Shown here one piece after another: positions 1-8,865 of a stretch of 34,788 nucleotides of DNA. The translations under genes were made by a program, and so were the position numbers. Source of the stretch: an uncultured Clostridia bacterium (lineage in GTDB: Bacteria; Bacillota; Clostridia; TANB77; CAG-508). The stretch covers positions 1 through 34,788 of the forward strand of contig CANPWI010000003.1 of NCBI GenBank assembly GCA_947584125.1. Direction: 5' to 3'. The notes beneath the pieces were generated by a model. It had not been told where the DNA came from. It did not search any database and saw only the letters and a list, made by a program, of their open reading frames with translations. How positions within the stretch are numbered: the stretch's first letter is position 1; each line of letters begins with the position of its first letter.

Positions 1-73
<73 letters not shown>

Positions 74-93
74 ATTTATTTTTTACAAATATT

Positions 94-122
94 ATTATAC
101 ATACTTTATATTTGATTGTCAA
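94..122 (-). promoter_or_regulatory. Consensus sigma-A promoter for tRNA-Gly
   Basis: On the minus strand TTGACA (122-117) and TATAAT (99-94) are separated by exactly 17 bp and point at the tRNA-Gly gene about 20 bp downstream. Both hexamers match the consensus fully, as expected for a stable RNA gene. Confidence 0.8.
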
Positions 123-152
123 CAGTTTTTTCAAATTTTTTATGCCTTTTTC

Positions 153-181
153 TTTACAAAAGATATAAATTAATATAAAAT
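153..181 (+). promoter_or_regulatory. Promoter of the tsaE-tsaB-rimI-lon operon
   Basis: TTTACA (153-158), a 17-bp spacer and TAAAAT (176-181) lie about 55 bp before the tsaE start. It is divergent from the tRNA-Gly promoter. It matches the consensus at 5 of 6 bases in each hexamer; not tested experimentally. Confidence 0.55.
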
Positions 182-235
182 AATTGAAATAAAGAGATTT
201 TTACTTTGTATTAATATGTTGTAGGAGGTTTTTTA

Positions 236-712
236 ATGAATACATTTTTGTCTTACTGCGAAAATGATACTCTGGATTTTGCTAAAAAATTTGCAAGTAA
301 GTTGTCTGTTGGAGATATTATTATTTTATCAGGAGATTTGGGTTCTGGAAAAACAAAATTTACTCAAGGATTTTTAGAGTATTTTGGTATATACAATGAA
401 ATTTCTAGTCCTACTTTTACTATTGTTAATGAATATAATACTCCTAAAATGCCTATATATCATTTTGACATATATAGATTAAGTTCTCCCAACGAATTTT
501 ATGAAATTGGTGGAACTGATTATTTTGATGATGGTATTTGCATAATTGAGTGGGGCGAAATTATTGAAAAAATTATTCCTGCTGACTATATAAAAATTAC
601 TTTTAATAGAGACTTTTCTAATAATGACCTTAGAACTTTAAATGTTGAAGCTTATGGTGAAAGGTTGCAAAATATAGTAAAAAATATTTTTGATGGAAGG
701 GCGTGTGATTAG
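236..712 (+). CDS. tsaE: tRNA t6A synthesis ATPase TsaE
   Basis: 158 aa, the usual length for TsaE (YjeE family), the small P-loop ATPase that works with TsaB and TsaD to place threonylcarbamoyl on A37 of ANN-decoding tRNAs. The Walker A motif GDLGSGKT is at residues 33-40, and IEWGE near residues 104-108 is the typical C-terminal TsaE motif. The ATG has an excellent ribosome site (AGGAGG at 223-228, 7-nt gap). It is the first gene of an operon and overlaps the possible upstream starts of tsaB. The combination tsaE-tsaB-rimI is a widespread Firmicute arrangement and supports the assignment strongly. Confidence 0.95.
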   Translation: MNTFLSYCENDTLDFAKKFASKLSVGDIIILSGDLGSGKTKFTQGFLEYFGIYNEISSPTFTIVNEYNTPKMPIYHFDIYRLSSPNEFYEIGGTDYFDDGICIIEWGEIIEKIIPADYIKITFNRDFSNNDLRTLNVEAYGERLQNIVKNIFDGRACD

Positions 713-713
713 T

Positions 714-1419
714 TTGAAAATACTATCTATAGATACATCATCTACAAATTGCTCTGTTGCAATACTTGAAAATAATAATGTATTGGCTTACCTTTGTACA
801 GATGATTCTAATAATCATTCTGTTTCTTTAATGCCTTTGATTAACCAAATTTTTCAAGATACAAATTTAAAATTAGAAGATATAGATGTATTTGCATGTG
901 ATAAAGGTCCTGGTTCTTTTACTGGAATAAGAATTGGAGTATCTACAATAAAAGCATTTAGTGATGTAACAAAAAAAACTTGCATGGGTATTAGTTCTTT
1001 AAAATCTTTAGCCTATACTCTCCCTATTCCTACAGAGTCTTGCTATGTTTGTTCTTTAATTGATGCAAAACATGAAAATTGTTATTGTGGTATTTTTAAA
1101 GTTGTAGAAAATGGGTATTATAAAATAGAAGATTATTTCTTTGATTCTATAAGTAATATAATTAATAAATTAAAAAATTTAAATAAAAAACTATTTTTTT
1201 GTCGGAAATGCTAGCAACATTTACCATGATATGATACAATCTAATCTAGATAAAGAAATAATTTTTTCTTCAAATATTCAAAATGCTATAACAGTTGGAA
1301 AAGCTGCATTTCATAAAATTTCAAAAGGGAACCTTACCCCTCCTATTCCACTATATTTAAAAAAATCTAGTGCTGAAATTTTAATGGAGGAAAAAACAAA
1401 TGGAAATTCAAATAACTAA
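714..1419 (+). CDS. tsaB: tRNA t6A synthesis protein TsaB, read through a +1 shift at CGG
   Basis: TsaB is the inactive ASKHA-fold partner of TsaD in t6A37 synthesis. The first frame begins MKILSIDTSS at a TTG (714; in-frame ATG 693 and TTG 690 are alternatives without a good ribosome site) and carries the family motif GPGSFTGIRIG at residues 65-75. It stops at 1214, about 60 residues too early for the family. The missing C-terminus lies in the next frame and ends at 1419 with the typical PLYLKKSSAE tail. The frames join if one C is skipped at the in-frame CGG codon 1203-1205 (TGT C GGA AAT), giving FFCGNASN, which fits the F-x-G-[DN] motif of TsaB. The joined protein is about 234 aa, the normal length. 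TsaB is needed in most bacteria, so a dead gene is unlikely. The end overlaps rimI by 20 nt. Confidence 0.88.
1203..1205 (+). other. +1 recoding site (in-frame CGG) in tsaB
   Basis: Codon 164 counted from TTG 714 is CGG in the zero frame; the zero frame then ends at TAG after AAA TGC. Skipping the C gives Gly (GGA) and an open frame to 1419. A run of seven T lies at 1194-1200, so slippage on the T run is a local alternative, but the other four sites in the window have CGG and no such run. Confidence 0.85.
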
Positions 1420-1843
1420 AATGACTTTGCAAGATTTAAATTTAATTTCAGATATTTTAAAAACTGATTTTGATGATTTTTGGAATATTTCTACTTTACA
1501 AAGTGAGCTTAATAATAAAAATTCTAATTATTTTGTTGCAAAAAATGAATCTTTAGAAATTATTGGATTTGCTGGAGTTTGGTTTGGTTTTGAAGAAGCA
1601 CATATAACAAATATTGTTACCAAAAAAAGCTTTAGACATTTAGGTATTGCTACAAAATTGCTAAATTGTATTATAAATTATTGCAAAGAATTTGAAAACA
1701 TTTACACATTAACATTAGAGGTTAAAGAGTCTAATACTGTTGCAATTAGTTTATATGAAAAATTTGATTTTAAAAAAGTTGGTTTAAGAAAAAATTATTA
1801 TAACAATATAGAAAATGCTATTATTATGACAAAAGATATTTAA
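1400..1843 (+). CDS. rimI: Ribosomal-protein-alanine N-acetyltransferase RimI
   Basis: 147 aa GNAT-fold acetyltransferase, the RimI type that acetylates the N-terminus of ribosomal protein S18 (known for the family). The acetyl-CoA binding motif RHLGIATKLL (R79-x-x-G82-x-A84) and the later EVKESNTVAISLYEKFDF block are diagnostic. GGAGG at 1386-1390 precedes the ATG. The gene starts inside the end of tsaB, so the two are probably translationally coupled; the tsaB-rimI pairing is common and supports RimI over a generic GNAT. Because the ribosome must complete the tsaB +1 shift to reach this start, rimI expression may depend partly on that shift (inference). Confidence 0.9.
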   Translation: MEIQITKMTLQDLNLISDILKTDFDDFWNISTLQSELNNKNSNYFVAKNESLEIIGFAGVWFGFEEAHITNIVTKKSFRHLGIATKLLNCIINYCKEFENIYTLTLEVKESNTVAISLYEKFDFKKVGLRKNYYNNIENAIIMTKDI

Positions 1844-1860
1844 AAAAGGAGATTTTACTT

Positions 1861-4245
1861 ATGAAAAAAAATGAATTAAGTTACAAAGAGTTAAAAACAT
1901 ACTGTGATACTGATATTTTTAAATTTGATACTACTGAAGAATTAACATCTATAGAAACAGGAATTGGTCAAGACAGAGGTATTAAAGCATTTGAATTCGG
2001 TATAAATGTAGATGCCAAAGGATATAACCTATATATTGAAGGACCTAGTGGTGTTGGAAAAACAATGTATGCTAGAAAATACTTAGAAAAAATTTCTAAA
2101 AAGAAAAAAGTTCCTCACGACTGGTGTTATATTTATAACTTTGATAATCCTAATGAACCAATAGCAGTTTCGCTTCCTGCTGGTCAAGGAAAAGAATTTA
2201 AAGATAGTATGGAACAATTTATAAAAGATATTAGAGCTGATATAAAAAGTACATTTAATAATGATGAATTTGAAAAAGAAAAAACATTAATTAAACAAGA
2301 ATTTGAAGAAAAGCGTTCTAATCTTTTAGAAAAACTAAATCAAGAATCTATTAAATATGGATTTGAGGTAAAAGCTGCTCAAAATGGTATATATATGATG
2401 CCTGTTCTTAACGGAAAAGCCCTTCAAGAAGAAGAATTTGATAAGTTAGATGAAGCTGTTAAACAAGAATTTGAAAGTAAATCAAGTATTGTTCAAGAAC
2501 AAATTTTAGAAGCAATTACACAAATAAAATCTATTGAACGCGAATCAGATAAAAAAATTCAAGAATGGCAATCTAATGTTGCCCTACTTACAGTAAATGT
2601 TCATATTAATTATATAAAATCTAAATTTAAAAGAAATAAAAAAATAAATACATTCTTAAATAATATAAAAAATGATATATTAAAAAACATATCTACATTT
2701 ACAGCTGAGGATGCTCCTCGTGAGCCGCAAACTCAAGGTCCTAAAATAGAACCTCCAAAACCTTGGCTAAATTATAGAGTTAACCTATTTATTGATAATA
2801 GCAAACTTGAAGGTGCTCCTGTAATAATGGATACAAACTATTCATACCATAATTTATTTGGAAAGCTAGAATATGAAAATTATTATGGTTCACTAAAAAC
2901 AGACTATACTATGTTACAACCAGGTTTACTACATCATGCTAATGGTGGTTATATTATATTACAAGCAAAAGATTTACTTGCAAACTCTATTTGCTATGAA
3001 GCATTAAAAAAAGCATTAAGAGTTAAAGAATTAAATATAGAAAATACAGCAGATAATCGCTCTAGTATGGTAATGATTTCATTAAAACCTGAGCCTATTC
3101 CACTTGATTTAAAAGTAATTTTAATAGGTAATGCTAATATTTATCATACTTTACTTTCTATGGATTCTGATTTTAGAAAATTATTTAAAATAAAAGTTGA
3201 ATTTGAAGATGATGCACCTAGAAATGAAGAAAACATGTTAAAAATTGCAAGATTTATTCATGGATATTGTGAGCAAGAAGAATTACCACATTTAGATAAA
3301 GGAGCTGTAGCAAAAATAGTTGAATATGCTTCAAAACTTGCTGATGATAAAGAAAAAATTTCAACTAAATTTGATGATTTATCTCAAGTTGTTGCTGAAA
3401 GCTGTACATGGGCACAAATGGCAAAATCTAAAGTTGTAACAGCTGAATTTGTTGACAAAGCGCTATCAGAAAGAATTGAAAGAATTAAGAAATATGATTC
3501 AAGATATTTAGAAATGATTAAAGATAATACTATGTTAATTAATACAGAAGGATATGAAGTTGGTGTAATTAATGGATTAACAGTTATGACCATTGGAGAT
3601 TACACATTTGGTAAACCATCAAAAATTACAGCAAATACATTTACAGGAAAAAGTGGAATTATAAATATCGAAAAAGAAGTTGAATTATCTGGTTCATCAC
3701 ACTCAAAAGGTGTTCTAATATTAAGTGGTTATTTAGGTCAAACTTTTGCACAAGATATTCCTTTATCATTAACTGCAAGTATATGTTTTGAACAATTATA
3801 TAATGGTGTTGATGGAGATAGTGCTTCTAGTACAGAGCTTTATGCCCTACTTTCTAGTTTATCAGATATTCCAATTAATCAATCTATTGCTGTTACTGGT
3901 TCAGTAAATCAAAAAGGTGAAATACAACCAATTGGTGGAGTTAATGAAAAAATAGAAGGATTTTATCAAATTTGTAAAATGCGTGGATTTAATGGAAAAC
4001 ATGGTGTAATAATACCAATACAAAATTTGAAGAATTTAAGTCTATCAGATGAAATTGTTAAAAGTGTAAAAAATAAAGAATTCCATATTTATGCTGTATC
4101 AAGCATAGAAGAAGGAATTGAAATTCTTACAGATGTTCCTGCTGGTCGTAGAGATGCAAAAGGCAATTTCCCTGCTGGAACAGTAAATTATTTAGCTTAT
4201 GAAAAATTAAAAAAATTTGCAAAAAATAGTAAAAGCGAAAACTAA
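1861..4245 (+). CDS. Lon-like ATP-dependent protease (AAA_32/LonB-LonC type)
   Basis: 794 aa. The N-terminus carries Walker A GPSGVGKT at residues 61-68. A long coiled-coil insertion follows (about 125-270), then the GGYIILQAKDLL region typical of this Lon subfamily, an AAA lid, and a C-terminal Lon protease domain. The catalytic dyad is Ser654 (in DGDSASSTEL) and Lys697 (in PIGGVNEKIEGF); their 43-residue spacing equals that of Ser679-Lys722 in E. coli Lon. There is no classical Lon substrate-binding N-domain. I see no membrane segments that would place it in the membrane-bound LonB group. It is the last gene of the t6A operon, 17 nt after rimI with a GGAG ribosome site, and is followed directly by a terminator hairpin that includes its stop codon. 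Its role is presumably protein quality control. Confidence 0.9.
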   Translation: MKKNELSYKELKTYCDTDIFKFDTTEELTSIETGIGQDRGIKAFEFGINVDAKGYNLYIEGPSGVGKTMYARKYLEKISKKKKVPHDWCYIYNFDNPNEPIAVSLPAGQGKEFKDSMEQFIKDIRADIKSTFNNDEFEKEKTLIKQEFEEKRSNLLEKLNQESIKYGFEVKAAQNGIYMMPVLNGKALQEEEFDKLDEAVKQEFESKSSIVQEQILEAITQIKSIERESDKKIQEWQSNVALLTVNVHINYIKSKFKRNKKINTFLNNIKNDILKNISTFTAEDAPREPQTQGPKIEPPKPWLNYRVNLFIDNSKLEGAPVIMDTNYSYHNLFGKLEYENYYGSLKTDYTMLQPGLLHHANGGYIILQAKDLLANSICYEALKKALRVKELNIENTADNRSSMVMISLKPEPIPLDLKVILIGNANIYHTLLSMDSDFRKLFKIKVEFEDDAPRNEENMLKIARFIHGYCEQEELPHLDKGAVAKIVEYASKLADDKEKISTKFDDLSQVVAESCTWAQMAKSKVVTAEFVDKALSERIERIKKYDSRYLEMIKDNTMLINTEGYEVGVINGLTVMTIGDYTFGKPSKITANTFTGKSGIINIEKEVELSGSSHSKGVLILSGYLGQTFAQDIPLSLTASICFEQLYNGVDGDSASSTELYALLSSLSDIPINQSIAVTGSVNQKGEIQPIGGVNEKIEGFYQICKMRGFNGKHGVIIPIQNLKNLSLSDEIVKSVKNKEFHIYAVSSIEEGIEILTDVPAGRRDAKGNFPAGTVNYLAYEKLKKFAKNSKSEN

Positions 4246-4260
4246 AAGTTTTCGCTTTTA
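4231..4260. terminator. Bidirectional terminator, lon-like gene / M23 gene
   Basis: A perfect 12-bp stem AAAAGCGAAAAC / GTTTTCGCTTTT with loop TAAAA. The TAA stop of the protease gene lies in the stem-loop junction. U-rich tails occur in both directions because the stem ends are A/T runs. Confidence 0.85.
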
Positions 4261-4326
4261 CTTATATAATAGAAAATTTCTTCAAAATTCCTATTACACA
4301 AAATAAATTTTTAAATTATTATTATT

Positions 4327-5251
4327 TTATTTGAAAAAATATTTTTGTGGATTAATTCTTGTACCATTTACTCTAATTTCTAAGTGTAAATGTGGCCCTG
4401 TTGAATCTCCTGTTGAACCAACATCAGCAATATGCTCTCCAGATTTAACACTTTGACCTTTTGTTACAAATAGCTTACTACAGTGTCCATAATAAGTTTG
4501 AACTCCATTTCCATGGTCTATAATTACTAGATTACCATATCCTCCATATACACCTGCTTGAATTACTGTACCATCACCAGCTGCATATATATCTGTTCCT
4601 AATGGAGCTGCAATATCCAGTCCCCCATGTCCGTGAATTTCTGTCCTCTGTATCTCCATATCTTGAAGATACTCTTCCAGTTACAGGAACTGATGCTAAA
4701 AGAACACCATTTATTTTTGATTTTTCTATTTTTACTTTTTCTTCTAGTTCTTCATCTATTTTTGTTTTTGCTATTTCAATATCTTGAATTTCTAAACTAT
4801 TTAAGTCATCTGTATAAATCTCTAAAATTCCAATTTCAAAATTTAATTTTTTTTCGTACTCGTCTTTAATTTGTTCAACAATATTTTCTGCTTCTTCTAA
4901 AGAATTTACATATTGATCGTTTTGTCCGTTTAGTGTTATTGCATAAGTTCTATATGTTATTTTTGAACCATGTTCTAATTTTTGTAATATTTCATTTTCA
5001 TTAGTAGTTTGACTCGTGCTTAATAATTTAAGTTCATAATTAACAGGTTCATCTAAAGTTACAAAAGCAATATTTTCACCTTTTTTATTTATAATTATTT
5101 CATCAATATCTTTTTCAAATTCTTCCTTATTTTCAACATATCCAATTACCTCACCTTTATATGTTACTCCATATACAGGTTTATCTTTAACTACAATAAT
5201 CGCACATATTATTACTACAGCCATTATTAATATTTTTGTAAGCTTTAACAT
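4327..5251 (-). CDS. M23 family peptidoglycan endopeptidase, read through a +1 shift at CGG
   Basis: The joined product is about 307 aa. It has an N-terminal membrane anchor (hydrophobic residues 6-21), an extracellular region of about 170 residues rich in Lys/Glu, and a C-terminal M23 (LytM) zinc peptidase domain. The first frame reads PVTGRVSSRYGDTEDRNS and then runs off into unrelated residues. The second frame supplies GHGGLDIAAPLGTDIYAAGDGTV. Skipping the C of the in-frame CGG codon (4633-4631) gives RNSGHGGLDIA, the standard M23 joint, with zinc ligands H208 and D212 and the HLH motif H287-L-H289. Without the shift there is no catalytic domain. The ATG at 5251 has no ribosome site; the only one (AAGGAG, 5304-5299) lies 46 nt upstream and faces in-frame ATA/ATT codons, so the true start may be 5287 or 5293. 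It probably cleaves stem-peptide cross-bridges in cell-wall remodelling. Confidence 0.88.
4631..4633 (-). other. +1 recoding site (in-frame CGG) in the M23 gene
   Basis: Codon 207 from ATG 5251 is CGG (TCA C GGA CAT on the minus strand). Reading C-GGA as a single Gly restores the canonical S-G-H-x-G-x-D motif. The zero frame continues 19 codons of unrelated residues and stops at 4574. Confidence 0.87.
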
Positions 5252-5298
5252 TTCTTTTGTATAATGTTTTATACGCTTGCTTAAAATAAATATTCACT

Positions 5299-5354
5299 CT
5301 CCTTTTTTTTGCACGACTAAATTCTATTATACATTATATTTTAAACAATTTCAA
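5299..5354 (-). promoter_or_regulatory. Promoter and ribosome site of the M23 gene
   Basis: On the minus strand TTGAAA (5354-5349), a 17-bp spacer and TATAAT (5331-5326) are followed by the ribosome site AAGGAG at 5304-5299. No ATG/GTG/TTG in the M23 frame lies at the proper distance; in-frame ATA (5293) and ATT (5287) do. Confidence 0.7.
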
Positions 5355-5477
5355 ATTATGTATGCACATATTTTTACAAAATTATAAAATTTCTACAATT
5401 TAATGCATTTTTATTCAATTTTTGGATATGTTTTCCTCAATTTATCTCCATTTTCCTCATTTATTCTAACATTTACA

Positions 5478-5509
5478 AAAAAGTAGATGAATTTTTTCAT
5501 CTACTTTTT
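5478..5509 (-). terminator. Terminator of topA
   Basis: A 14-bp stem AAAAAGTAGATGAA / TTCATCTACTTTTT with a TTTT loop lies about 70 bp after the topA stop on the minus strand, with a U-rich tail. It can also act on transcripts from the other side. Confidence 0.8.
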
Positions 5510-5575
5510 CAAATGATAACTTTTTTATTAGATAAAAATCTATTACCTTTTAGATTTACTCATTTTATTTGCATA

Positions 5576-7696
5576 TCAGCTTTTGTTTTTTGCTTTTTTT
5601 CTTGTAGTTGTTGTTTTTGTTTTCGTTGTAGTTTTAGTTTTTCCTTTTGCTTTTGTCTTTGCCTTTGTTTTTTTCTTATTTTCTTCTTGTATTTCCTTTG
5701 CTACATTTTCATCTATTTTTTCACCTTTTTTTGGTTTATTCCATGAAATATAATCACAGCTAGCAGGATTATTTTCACAAATATAATAATTTCTTCTTTT
5801 TTTGGTTTTTCTTATTTGAATTTTTCCTCCACATTTTGGACATGGTTCTTGTATAGTTTCATAATAAGGTTTTGCATTTTTACATTCTGGGTATCCAGGA
5901 CATGCTAGGAATTTTCCATATCTTCCGTATTTAATTACCATCATTCTACCACATTTTTCACATGGTACATCTGATACTTCTTCTACAAGTTCAACATGTT
6001 CTAACTCTTTTTCAACCTTTTCAATAGTTTTTGCAAAAGGAATATAAAATTCTTCTATTACTCTTTTCCAGTTTTGCTTTCCTTCAGCTATTTCATCAAA
6101 TTCAGTTTCCATTTTGACAGTAAAATCTATATTTACTACATCTGGAAAGTTTTCAATTAACAATTTATTAACTATTTTTCCTAAATCTGTTGGAATTAAT
6201 TGTTTTTGTTTTTTCTCTATATAATGTCTATCTAAAATTGTTGTTATTGTTGGAGAATAAGTACTAGGTCTTCCAATTCCATCTTCTTCAAGTGCTTTTA
6301 CAAGACTTGCTTCTGTATATCTTGCAGGAGGCTCTGTAAAACTTTGCTTTGAATCTAGCTTTTTCTTTTTAACCTCTTGACCTTTAGTTAATTGAGGGAT
6401 TTGTTCATTTACCTCTTCTTCTTTTTTGTCTGTATCCTCTACATATAAAACCATAAAACCTTTAAATTTTAATGATTGACCATTTGCTTTAAAACTATAA
6501 TTATTAGCTAAGATATTTGCTGTAACTGTATCGTAAACTGCTTGTGACATTTGGCTAGCTATAAATCTGTTATATATTAATTTATATAATTTGTATTGGT
6601 CATTAGTAAGTGAAGATTTTATTTCTTCTGGATTTAATTCTACATAAGTTGGTCTTATAGCTTCATGAGCATCTTGTGCATCATCTTTTGTTTTATAAAA
6701 CCTATTTTCATAGTAATTTTCTCCATATTTTTCGTATATATATTTTTTAGCACTTTGCCTTGCAACATCAGAAATTCTTGTTGAATCAGTTCTCATATAT
6801 GTAATTAATCCAACACTTCCATGTCCTGTTATATTTACCCCTTCATATAAACCTTGTGCAACAGACATAGTCTTTTTTAAGGTAAATCCTAATTTTCTTG
6901 AAGCTTCTTGTTGCATCGTACTTGTTGTAAAAGGTGGTGCTGGAGTTCTTTTTCTTTCAGATTTTTTAACATCATCTACAATATATTTTGCACCTTTTAA
7001 GTCGTCTAAAATTTTGTCTACTTCTTCTTTAGAATGTAATTCTATCTTTTTATTATTTTTTCCATAAAATTTAGCTGTAAAAGTTTTATTTTCGCTTTCT
7101 TCTATAAGTAAAACATTAATATTCCAATATTCTTCTGGGATAAATTTTTCAATTTCTTCTTCTCTATCTACTATTAATTTTACTGCAACAGATTGCACTC
7201 TTCCTGCAGATAATCCTCTTCTAACTTTTTTCCATAGTACGGGACTCATTTTGTATCCAACTATTCTATCTAAAACTCTTCTAGCTTGCTGTGCATCTAT
7301 TAAATTTTTATCAACTGTTCTAGGCTCTTTCATTGATTCTTTTACTGCATTTTTTGTAATTTCATTAAATGTTACTCTACATTTAGCATCCTCTGGTATT
7401 TCTAAAATGTGTGATAAATGCCAAGCTATTGCTTCTCCTTCACGGTCAGGGTCAGTTGCAAGGTACACACTTTTTGCATTTTTTGCATCTTTTTTTAAAG
7501 ATTTTATTAAATCTCCCTTTCCTCTAATATTTATATATTCCGGCTCAAAGTTATTTTCAACATCAACACCTAACTTTGATTTAGGTAAATCTCTTATATG
7601 TCCCATAGATGCAACAACTTTTGTATTTCCACCTAAAAATTTCTTTATAGTATTTGCCTTTGCAGGTGATTCCACTATAATTAATTTATCAGCCAT
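5576..7696 (-). CDS. topA: DNA topoisomerase I (type IA)
   Basis: 706 aa, relaxes negative supercoils by transient single-strand cleavage. The TOPRIM domain at the start shows ESPAKANTIKKFLGG and the acidic metal site DPDREGEAIAWHL. The active-site tyrosine is Tyr300 in ITYMRTDSTRIS. Two C-terminal zinc ribbons follow: CEKCGRMMVIKYGRYGKFLACPGYPEC-type and CPKCGG...CENNPASC. The last 30 residues are a Lys/Thr-rich tail (KAKTKAKGKTKTTTKTK...), a feature of several Firmicute TopA proteins that probably binds DNA. ATG 7696 has an AGGAG ribosome site. It is monocistronic between its own promoter and terminator. Confidence 0.97.
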   Translation of the reverse strand: MADKLIIVESPAKANTIKKFLGGNTKVVASMGHIRDLPKSKLGVDVENNFEPEYINIRGKGDLIKSLKKDAKNAKSVYLATDPDREGEAIAWHLSHILEIPEDAKCRVTFNEITKNAVKESMKEPRTVDKNLIDAQQARRVLDRIVGYKMSPVLWKKVRRGLSAGRVQSVAVKLIVDREEEIEKFIPEEYWNINVLLIEESENKTFTAKFYGKNNKKIELHSKEEVDKILDDLKGAKYIVDDVKKSERKRTPAPPFTTSTMQQEASRKLGFTLKKTMSVAQGLYEGVNITGHGSVGLITYMRTDSTRISDVARQSAKKYIYEKYGENYYENRFYKTKDDAQDAHEAIRPTYVELNPEEIKSSLTNDQYKLYKLIYNRFIASQMSQAVYDTVTANILANNYSFKANGQSLKFKGFMVLYVEDTDKKEEEVNEQIPQLTKGQEVKKKKLDSKQSFTEPPARYTEASLVKALEEDGIGRPSTYSPTITTILDRHYIEKKQKQLIPTDLGKIVNKLLIENFPDVVNIDFTVKMETEFDEIAEGKQNWKRVIEEFYIPFAKTIEKVEKELEHVELVEEVSDVPCEKCGRMMVIKYGRYGKFLACPGYPECKNAKPYYETIQEPCPKCGGKIQIRKTKKRRNYYICENNPASCDYISWNKPKKGEKIDENVAKEIQEENKKKTKAKTKAKGKTKTTTKTKTTTTRKKAKNKS

Positions 7697-7732
7697 TATA
7701 AATTACTCCTTTATATTTCTTTTCGTTTATTT

Positions 7733-7761
7733 ATTCTAGCTCAAAATTCTTCTTTTTGCAA
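7733..7761 (-). promoter_or_regulatory. Promoter of topA
   Basis: Minus strand TTGCAA (7761-7756), exactly 17 bp, TAGAAT (7738-7733), about 37 bp before the topA ATG. Confidence 0.55.
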
Positions 7762-7791
7762 TAGTTTTTTCATAAAATTAAATTGATAATA

Positions 7792-8178
7792 TTAAAATAT
7801 ATTTTTTAAATTTAATGCATCCTTATTTCTTAGATGTTCTAACAAGAAATTCGATTTATCTAATTCCTCAATTACTCTTTCATATTGCTTTGTATCTATA
7901 TTAGATTTAGCTGATACTAAACTAGTTTCAATTTTTTCTAATTCATCATGTTCTATATAGTATGCAAGTTTTTCATATCTTTTTTTCCACTCATCATATA
8001 ACATATTATATTTTTCATCAATAATATTTTCTTCATCTTCTTTTTCAATTTCTTCTTTTAAAGATGCAGCATTTTCAGTTACTATATTAACAGATTCCTC
8101 TAAATAATTTGATGTTACTCTATCTAAGCCCAACATTGAAACAATAATTATAATACTAATAACAAATTCTTTATACAT
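7792..8178 (-). CDS. DUF4363 family membrane-anchored protein
   Basis: 128 aa. One N-terminal membrane segment (about residues 6-17) is followed by an acidic, helical extracytoplasmic region with coiled-coil character (KEEIEKEDEENIID...). DUF4363 proteins are usually encoded beside DUF421 genes, and here the gene starts 9 nt after the DUF421 stop, so they are surely co-transcribed. No enzymatic motif is visible and the function is unknown; an accessory to the DUF421 membrane protein is the likeliest role. The ribosome site is GGGAG just upstream of ATG 8178. Confidence 0.75.
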   Translation of the reverse strand: MYKEFVISIIIIVSMLGLDRVTSNYLEESVNIVTENAASLKEEIEKEDEENIIDEKYNMLYDEWKKRYEKLAYYIEHDELEKIETSLVSAKSNIDTKQYERVIEELDKSNFLLEHLRNKDALNLKNIF

Positions 8179-8187
8179 TTTTTCTCC

Positions 8188-8865
8188 CTACTTTATATAT
8201 GATTTTGCTTGGCAAAATATTTGCTCTTTTCCATCTATTGTAACAATTAATGCGTCTTTAGGTTTTATTCCAAATTTTTTAACCTGTTTTTCAAGCCAAT
8301 TATAATCTTTTCCAATAGCTTTTAAATTATCTTCCATTATCTTTCCATCTACAACTAGGTCATAAGGAATTCCCTCATACTCTGGCATTATGTTAAAATC
8401 TTCTGGTGTAGTATTTCTTTTATTTGGCTTTTGTATAACAGTTACTTGCCCACTTGTTTCTAATATTGCATACTCAACATCACTAAGACTTGTTACATTA
8501 TTTCCTCTTAATCTTTCTTGTAACTCATTAATAGTAAATCTTTCTTTTTTTAAAACTCTTTCATCAATTTTACCTCTATAAATTAATATTGATGGTTTTC
8601 CACAAATTACTTTTCTTGCCCAAATACTTTTCATATTTAATACAGAAATTAATAAATGCATAACTAAAAGTCCAAGTATTGGTATAATTCCATTTGAAAT
8701 TGGTATACCACTTTCTGTCATAGGAATTGATGCTAAATCTGCTATCATAATAGATATTGCAAGTTCAAATGGTTGCAGTTGACCTATTTCTCTTTTTCCC
8801 ATTAATCTCATTACTATTAACACAATTATATATAAAACTATTGACCTTATAAATGTTGTTATCAT
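8188..8865 (-). CDS. DUF421 (YetF-like) membrane protein
   Basis: 225 aa. Three hydrophobic helices at the N-terminus (MITTFIRSIVLYIIVLIVMRLMGKRE, an ASIPM-containing helix, and IPILGLLVMHLLISVL) are followed by the cytoplasmic YetF-type domain. Family hallmarks are RLMGKREIGQLQPFELA, GKPSILIYRGKIDERVL and FTINELQERLRGNNV. The start is ATG 8865, which has AAAGGAGA eight bases upstream; an in-frame start at 9042 would run into the divergent gene and adds a non-family hydrophobic tail. Members are membrane proteins of unknown molecular function, some linked to sporulation or the cell envelope. It is in an operon with the DUF4363 gene. Confidence 0.88.
   Translation of the reverse strand: MITTFIRSIVLYIIVLIVMRLMGKREIGQLQPFELAISIMIADLASIPMTESGIPISNGIIPILGLLVMHLLISVLNMKSIWARKVICGKPSILIYRGKIDERVLKKERFTINELQERLRGNNVTSLSDVEYAILETSGQVTVIQKPNKRNTTPEDFNIMPEYEGIPYDLVVDGKIMEDNLKAIGKDYNWLEKQVKKFGIKPKDALIVTIDGKEQIFCQAKSYIK

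Noticed and set aside
690..1419. tsaB as a simple pseudogene or sequencing error in the T7 run
   Set aside because: Four other genes break at in-frame CGG without any homopolymer, and all regain their motifs by the same one-base skip; a common mechanism explains all five better.
5513..5746. Open frames opposite topA, glmU, essC and other genes
   Set aside because: They are low-complexity Phe/Leu/Cys-rich shadows of Lys/Asn-rich genes on the other strand, without ribosome sites.
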